Origin: Bacteroidales bacterium
GTDB lineage: Bacteria; Bacteroidota; Bacteroidia; Bacteroidales; JAOZTL01
DNA: 10,069 bases
Assembly (NCBI GenBank): GCA_029942205.1
Contig: JAOZTL010000068.1
Span: 1-10,069, forward strand
Reading direction: 5' to 3'
Positions 6,517 through 10,069 of this stretch are shown here, piece by piece (the stretch's first letter is position 1; every line of letters begins with the position of its first letter). A program made the translations under genes and the position numbers. The notes beneath the pieces were generated by a model, which saw only the letters and a list, made by a program, of their open reading frames with translations, was not told where the DNA came from and made no database searches.

Positions 6517-6557
6517 AGGTCTTCGATCTATTTTGATGTTGCTTACGTAATTATGTA
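6517..6557 (-). repeat. Hairpin repeat copy in the leader of the flippase-like operon
   Basis: On the minus strand the element reads TAAGCAACATCAAAAT then AGATCGAAGACCT (core 6517-6529) then TTAAAAAAA, and ends 25 bases before the TTG start. One stem base differs from the consensus and creates an A-C mismatch on this strand. The outer flank TACATAATTACGTA is a palindrome with one symmetric mismatch, again at the same place as in other copies. Confidence 0.7.
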
Positions 6558-6575
6558 AACCACAACAATTAAGAT

Positions 6576-6583
6576 CAAAAATA
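6576..6583 (-). promoter_or_regulatory. Putative -7 box for the flippase-like operon
   Basis: TATTTTTG on the minus strand fits TAnnTTTG. No clear TTTG is present at the -33 position. The predicted leader, of about 80 bases, would carry the hairpin repeat just before the TTG start codon. Confidence 0.4.
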
Positions 6584-6594
6584 TTACAAGTGAT

Positions 6595-6681
6595 AGTCAG
6601 AGGATGACTTTATTTATTAGAGACTTCGTAATTGAAAAAATGGATTCAATTCAATTCAACTAACTTAGTCATCCACTGACT
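6595..6681. repeat. Long-loop inverted repeat between gcvP and the flippase-like operon
   Basis: AGTCAGAGGATGACT (6595-6609) and AGTCATCCACTGACT (6667-6681) are complementary at 14 of 15 positions, with a 57-base loop between. The loop contains a short tandem run of ATTCA/ATTCAATTCA type (6644-6659). It begins 36 bases after the gcvP stop. No tight T-run follows, so it may be a terminator, an mRNA 3' end structure or a protein-binding pair. The rest of the 226-base spacer holds only the repeat and the promoter-like box. Confidence 0.5.
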
Positions 6682-6717
6682 GATTATTAAACTAATTTAA
6701 GTGCACTATCGAAAACC

Positions 6718-9618
6718 TTATAAGTCTAATAAATCGAACTTTTGTAGTTCTTTGCGATACGAGTCTATCGGTTCGCAAGTGCACATGAGGTTACGATCGC
6801 CATAAGCATCTTCGACACGTGATACAGCAGGCCAGAATTTGTTTTCGGCAATCCACTTGAGAGGAAATGCTGCTTTCTGACGTGAATAAGCATGCTTCCA
6901 ATTATCATCAGTTACTTCCTGTGCTGTATGTGGTGCATGTTTTAGCACATTGTCGGCTGTATCGGCAGCTTGGTCTTTCACTTCCATTATTTCGTGATGA
7001 ATGGAAACCATTGCCTCTACAAAGCGATTAAGTTCTTGTAAGGATTCGCTTTCGGTAGGCTCTACCATTAGTGTTCCATGTACTGGGAATGACAGTGTAG
7101 GCGCATGAAACCCGTAATCCATCAAGCGTTTAGCGATGTCGGTTTCTGTAACTCCAGTTAATGGCTTAAAGTTACGACATTCGAGAATCATTTCGTGCCC
7201 TACGAAACCATTTTCACCAGTATACAGAATATCATAATAATCCTTTAGAGACGCAGCTAAGTAATTGGCATTAAGGATAGCAACTTTGGTGGCTTCGGTA
7301 AGCCCTTCAGAACCCAGCATTTTGATATAACCATACGTAATAGGCAGTACACTAGCACTTCCCCATGGTGCGGCCGATACGGCTGAGCGTTTACTGTTTC
7401 TGCTCGTGTCTATTACTGCATGACCAGGTAGAAAATCTACTAAATGCGGGGCTACACCGATAGGTCCTACACCAGGTCCTCCGCCACCGTGAGGTATTGC
7501 AAAAGTTTTGTGTAGATTCAAATGGCATACGTCCGCTCCTATTCGAGCAGGATTAGTTAGCCCTACTTGTGCATTCATGTTGGCTCCATCCATGTATACC
7601 TGTCCGCCGTTGTAGTGAATGATTTGGCACATTTCTATAATTGCAGACTCAAATACACCGTGTGTGGAAGGATAAGTAACCATGAAAGCAGCTAAATTAT
7701 CGGTGTGTAAAGTGGCTTTTTTGCGTAAATCTTCGACATCAATGTTTCCACGCTCGTCGCATTCCACAATGACGACTTTCATACCAGCCATTACCGCACT
7801 AGCAGGGTTGGTTCCATGTGCCGATGATGGAATTAAAACTACATCCCGATGCCCTTCATTCTTGCTTTTTAAGTATTCATCGATCACCATAAGCCCAGCA
7901 TACTCGCCAGCTGCGCCAGAGTTGGGTTGCAAAGAGACATCAGCAAAGCCAGTGATAACGGACAAGTCGTTGCGTAGCTCTTTGAACAGCTGATGGTAGC
8001 CTGCTGCTTGCTCGGTAGGCACGAATGGGTGCATTCCGCCAAATTCTATCCAACTAAGCGGGAACATCTCGGTAGCTGCATTTAGTTTCATGGTGCACGA
8101 TCCGAGTGGCATCATGGAGTGAGTCAATGAAATATCACGTCGTTCGAGTTTTTTGATGTAACGCACCATTTCGGTTTCCGAGCGGAACTGATTAAAAACA
8201 TCCAGCGTGAGGTATTGACTGGAGCGCAGGTATTGCTTATCGAAATAGACTTTGTCTTCGACTTCGGTAATCTTTTGTGCCACTTGCTGGTTGGCGATAG
8301 CAAATACGACAATAAGTTGGTTAATATCAAACTCGTTGGTGGTTTCGTCGATACTGATTCCAACGGTTTTATTGTCGAAATAACGGAGGTTGATTTTCCG
8401 TTCGAGGGTTAATTTCCTAATTTCTTCGAGGTCTACCTGCTCAGGTATTTCTATTTTTATGGTGTCGAAGAAGTTGGTGTTGGTTTGTTTGTATCCCAAA
8501 GCGGTCAGTTGCTCACTCAGTAGCCCTGCTGCACTGTGTATGCGCATGGCTATCTCTTTGATTCCTTCAGCACCATGGTATATGGCGTACATGCCTGCCA
8601 TGGTGGCTAGTAGAGCCTGTGCGGTACAAATGTTTGAGGTTGCTTTTTCACGTTTGATGTGCTGCTCACGTGTTTGGAGTGCCATACGTAATGCGCAATT
8701 GCCGTTTTTGTCTTTGGATACGCCAATAATACGCCCTGGAATGTTTCGTTTATATTTTTCACGTGTCGCAAAGTATGCGGCAGCAGGACCTCCGAAGCCC
8801 ATCGGTACGCCAAAGCGTTGTGTTGTTCCGAATACCATGTCGGCATCCCATTCGCCTGGAGGTGTGAGTAGTGCCAAGCTCATAAAATCGGCTGCCACAC
8901 CTACGAGCATCTTGTTTTCGTGTGCTTTTTGGACAAAATCGGCATAATCAATCACTTGCCCGTCGGTATTAGGGTACTGGATGATTGCACCGAATAGCTT
9001 CTGCGAAAAGTCGTAGCTTGCAAAGTCGCCCACTAACAGTTCAATGCCTAACGGCAAGGCTCGTGTTTGTATTACATCCAGCGTTTGTGGGAAAATGTTT
9101 TGGTCAATGAAGATGGTCTTCACGCCTTCCTTTGCCATAGGGCGTGGACGTAGGTTGTACATCATAATCATGGCTTCGGCGGCGGCGGTTGCCTCATCCA
9201 GTAAGGATGCATTGGCTAGTTCCATGCCCGTAAAGTCGATTATCATGGTTTGGAAATTGAGTAATGCTTCCAAACGCCCTTGTGATATTTCGGCTTGATA
9301 GGGGGTGTAGGATGTATACCACGATGGGTTCTCTAGGATGTTACGTTGAATAACGGCTGGCGTAACTGTATCGTAATATCCCATACCGATATAGCTATCA
9401 AATACTTGGTTGGCTTCGGCTATTTGCTTGATACAGCGGTAGTATTTCCGTTCGCTTAGCCCAGCGTCTAATGCCAGTGGTGCTGCTAGCCGAATATTGG
9501 CTGGTACGGTTTTGTCTATCAGTTCGTCTAAGGACGATACGCCTATTTTCTTTAGCATGATTGCTTGTTCGCTCATGCGTGGTCCATTGTGTCTGGTAAT
9601 GAATTTTTCTGTTGCCAT
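6718..9618 (-). CDS. gcvP: Glycine dehydrogenase (decarboxylating), P protein of the glycine cleavage system
   Basis: The P protein uses pyridoxal phosphate to decarboxylate glycine and transfers the aminomethyl group to the lipoyl arm of the H protein in the cytoplasm, feeding one-carbon units to tetrahydrofolate. At 966 residues it is a full-length single-chain enzyme, not the split GcvPA/GcvPB form. The N-terminal half starts with RHNGP (9-13) and contains IGMGYYDTVTPAVIQRNILE and YTPYQAEISQGRLE. The C-terminal half contains SMMPLGSCTMKLN, SSAHGTNPASA and the PLP-lysine motif LNLHKTFAIPHGGGGPG, with the Schiff-base Lys at codon 7507-7509 (residue 704). I chose the ATG at 9618; a GTG at 9639 in the same frame lies inside a hairpin repeat. 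gcvT and gcvH are not adjacent. No glycine riboswitch is visible upstream. The frame is intact. Confidence 0.97.
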   Translation of the reverse strand: MATEKFITRHNGPRMSEQAIMLKKIGVSSLDELIDKTVPANIRLAAPLALDAGLSERKYYRCIKQIAEANQVFDSYIGMGYYDTVTPAVIQRNILENPSWYTSYTPYQAEISQGRLEALLNFQTMIIDFTGMELANASLLDEATAAAEAMIMMYNLRPRPMAKEGVKTIFIDQNIFPQTLDVIQTRALPLGIELLVGDFASYDFSQKLFGAIIQYPNTDGQVIDYADFVQKAHENKMLVGVAADFMSLALLTPPGEWDADMVFGTTQRFGVPMGFGGPAAAYFATREKYKRNIPGRIIGVSKDKNGNCALRMALQTREQHIKREKATSNICTAQALLATMAGMYAIYHGAEGIKEIAMRIHSAAGLLSEQLTALGYKQTNTNFFDTIKIEIPEQVDLEEIRKLTLERKINLRYFDNKTVGISIDETTNEFDINQLIVVFAIANQQVAQKITEVEDKVYFDKQYLRSSQYLTLDVFNQFRSETEMVRYIKKLERRDISLTHSMMPLGSCTMKLNAATEMFPLSWIEFGGMHPFVPTEQAAGYHQLFKELRNDLSVITGFADVSLQPNSGAAGEYAGLMVIDEYLKSKNEGHRDVVLIPSSAHGTNPASAVMAGMKVVIVECDERGNIDVEDLRKKATLHTDNLAAFMVTYPSTHGVFESAIIEMCQIIHYNGGQVYMDGANMNAQVGLTNPARIGADVCHLNLHKTFAIPHGGGGPGVGPIGVAPHLVDFLPGHAVIDTSRNSKRSAVSAAPWGSASVLPITYGYIKMLGSEGLTEATKVAILNANYLAASLKDYYDILYTGENGFVGHEMILECRNFKPLTGVTETDIAKRLMDYGFHAPTLSFPVHGTLMVEPTESESLQELNRFVEAMVSIHHEIMEVKDQAADTADNVLKHAPHTAQEVTDDNWKHAYSRQKAAFPLKWIAENKFWPAVSRVEDAYGDRNLMCTCEPIDSYRKELQKFDLLDL

Positions 9619-9633
9619 TGTTTTTATAATTTT

Positions 9634-9658
9634 AAGCACTTCGTGCTGTTTGCTGTTA
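9634..9658 (-). repeat. Variant hairpin repeat copy in the gcvP leader with both stem arms changed
   Basis: On the minus strand it reads AACAGCAAAC then AGCACGAAGTGCT (core 9634-9646) then TTAAAATT, and ends 15 bases before the gcvP ATG. The flanking arm, the GAA loop, the position and the trailing TTAAA match the copy at 3111-3135. The stem is AGCAC/GTGCT instead of AGGTC/GACCT, so pairing is kept by matched changes on both sides. No palindrome flanks this copy. Confidence 0.65.
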
Positions 9659-9802
9659 CTGATCTAAATACAAGCTAAAATCCTGAGACTCAATAAGTCG
9701 AAGGTCTTTTTAATGTATATTTGAGTGCGTAAAATTAATAAGAAGATTGCTTATAATTTAATTATTTAAGAAAAAATACGGAAATTTGTTGTAAAACGTG
9801 AA

Positions 9803-9880
9803 TGTGCTTATGCCATTTCTTTTATTTTTTTGTTTCGCCTAAGGCTCAAAAAAAAATAAAAGAAATGGCATTAAGCACAA
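9803..9880. repeat. Long near-perfect inverted repeat (about 30-bp stem)
   Basis: TGTGCTTATGCCATTTC and the following T-rich stretch (9803-9832) are complementary to the A-rich stretch and GAAATGGCATTAAGCACA (9847-9879 or so). There is one bulged base and a two-base difference in the A/T run. A small inner stem GCC-TAA-GGC (9837-9845) sits at the tip. It starts about 11 bases after the stop of the 52-residue ORF and lies upstream of gcvP. The element could be a terminator, a MITE-like insertion or a structured RNA; no reading frame is inside. The rest of the spacer to gcvP (about 9660-9800) is AT-rich, and I see no convincing promoter in it. Confidence 0.7.
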
Positions 9881-9890
9881 TGGTATGTTC

Positions 9891-10049
9891 CTAATCTATG
9901 TATTTTTCAAATGGTTTCACAAATTTTGTTATCATGTAATCAGCACGTTTTTTTGCTTGTTCTACAAAATGTTTCAAATATGCTTTTGCCCAACTTTTTT
10001 TATTTCCTTTAAATTCTTGATAGCGTAAAAAAGTAGTGACTTTACTCAT
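9891..10049 (-). CDS. Small basic hypothetical protein, 52 residues
   Basis: An ATG at 10049 opens a 52-codon frame ending in TAG at 9891. The product begins MSKVTTFLRYQEFKGNKK and ends FVKPFEKYID. It has 13 Lys/Arg against 5 Asp/Glu and ten aromatic residues, no hydrophobic segment and no signal peptide. The middle (about residues 20-46) could form an amphipathic helix. The leader is A-rich (AAAATTAAGA before the ATG), which suits Bacteroidota initiation. The frame is followed immediately by a large inverted repeat that could end its transcript. I recognise no family. Support for a real gene is the clean composition, the position of start and stop relative to the hairpin, and the absence of any competing frame. 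Its promoter lies outside the window. Confidence 0.5.
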   Translation of the reverse strand: MSKVTTFLRYQEFKGNKKSWAKAYLKHFVEQAKKRADYMITKFVKPFEKYID

Positions 10050-10069
10050 TCTTAATTTTATTTAAGAAA

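Noticed and set aside
7730..8260. TCTTCGAC matches inside gcvP
   Set aside because: They are short matches that code for ordinary V-E-D type residues and lack the second stem arm and flanks of the repeat.
9619..9639. GTG start for gcvP at 9639
   Set aside because: The GTG lies inside the hairpin repeat core, and the ATG at 9618 gives the usual P-protein N-terminus before RHNGP.
9695..9708. Further hairpin repeat copy (AAGTCGAAGGTCTT)
   Set aside because: It resembles the core, but the right arm does not align or pair well; it may be a decayed copy but cannot be supported.
9619..9800. Glycine riboswitch ahead of gcvP
   Set aside because: The leader is AT-rich and shows none of the GGA-rich conserved cores or paired aptamer layout; only the small hairpin repeat is present.

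Overview
The window looks like chromosomal DNA from a member of the Bacteroidota. The reasons are an AT-rich sequence, promoter-like boxes of the TAnnTTTG type, few Shine-Dalgarno-like sites, a single-chain glycine decarboxylase, a two-gene flippase-like family and an N-terminal signal followed by Gln typical of that phylum. I cannot place it to genus. No transposase, integrase, phage gene, tRNA, rRNA or CRISPR array is visible.

Layout. At the left edge is the 3' part of glpD (+), the FAD-dependent glycerol-3-phosphate dehydrogenase, cut by the window end. It is followed by a 300-base highly structured spacer holding two tandem copies of a small repeat, a compact hairpin, a strong terminator and a good Bacteroidota promoter. 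That promoter drives a lone class I SAM-dependent methyltransferase (+, 1713-2450). All remaining genes are on the minus strand. In transcription order from the right they are: a 52-residue basic ORF (9891-10049), gcvP (6718-9618), two overlapping flippase-like membrane protein genes (5478-6491 then 4529-5500), an outer-membrane beta-barrel porin (3250-4329) and a small exported/membrane hypothetical protein (2492-3097) that converges on the methyltransferase.

The genes do not form one pathway. glpD (glycerol catabolism into the quinone pool) and gcvP (glycine cleavage, one-carbon supply) are housekeeping functions. The flippase-like pair and the porin belong to the envelope. The gene pair is the only evident operon; other genes are separated by 150-300 base spacers.

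The most notable non-coding signal is a dispersed family of about 25-45 base elements with a hairpin core, AGGTC-GAA-GACCT, next to a conserved CAACATCAAA arm. In one orientation copies lie 13-25 bases ahead of the start codons of four minus-strand genes (hypothetical, porin, flippase-like, gcvP). In the other orientation copies touch the stop codons of glpD and the porin. The gcvP copy has changed both stem arms together (AGCAC-GAA-GTGCT), keeping the pairing. Two copies also form a 19-base inverted repeat bracketing the porin gene, with a promoter-like box just outside. A separate 30-bp near-perfect inverted repeat lies between the 52-residue ORF and gcvP.
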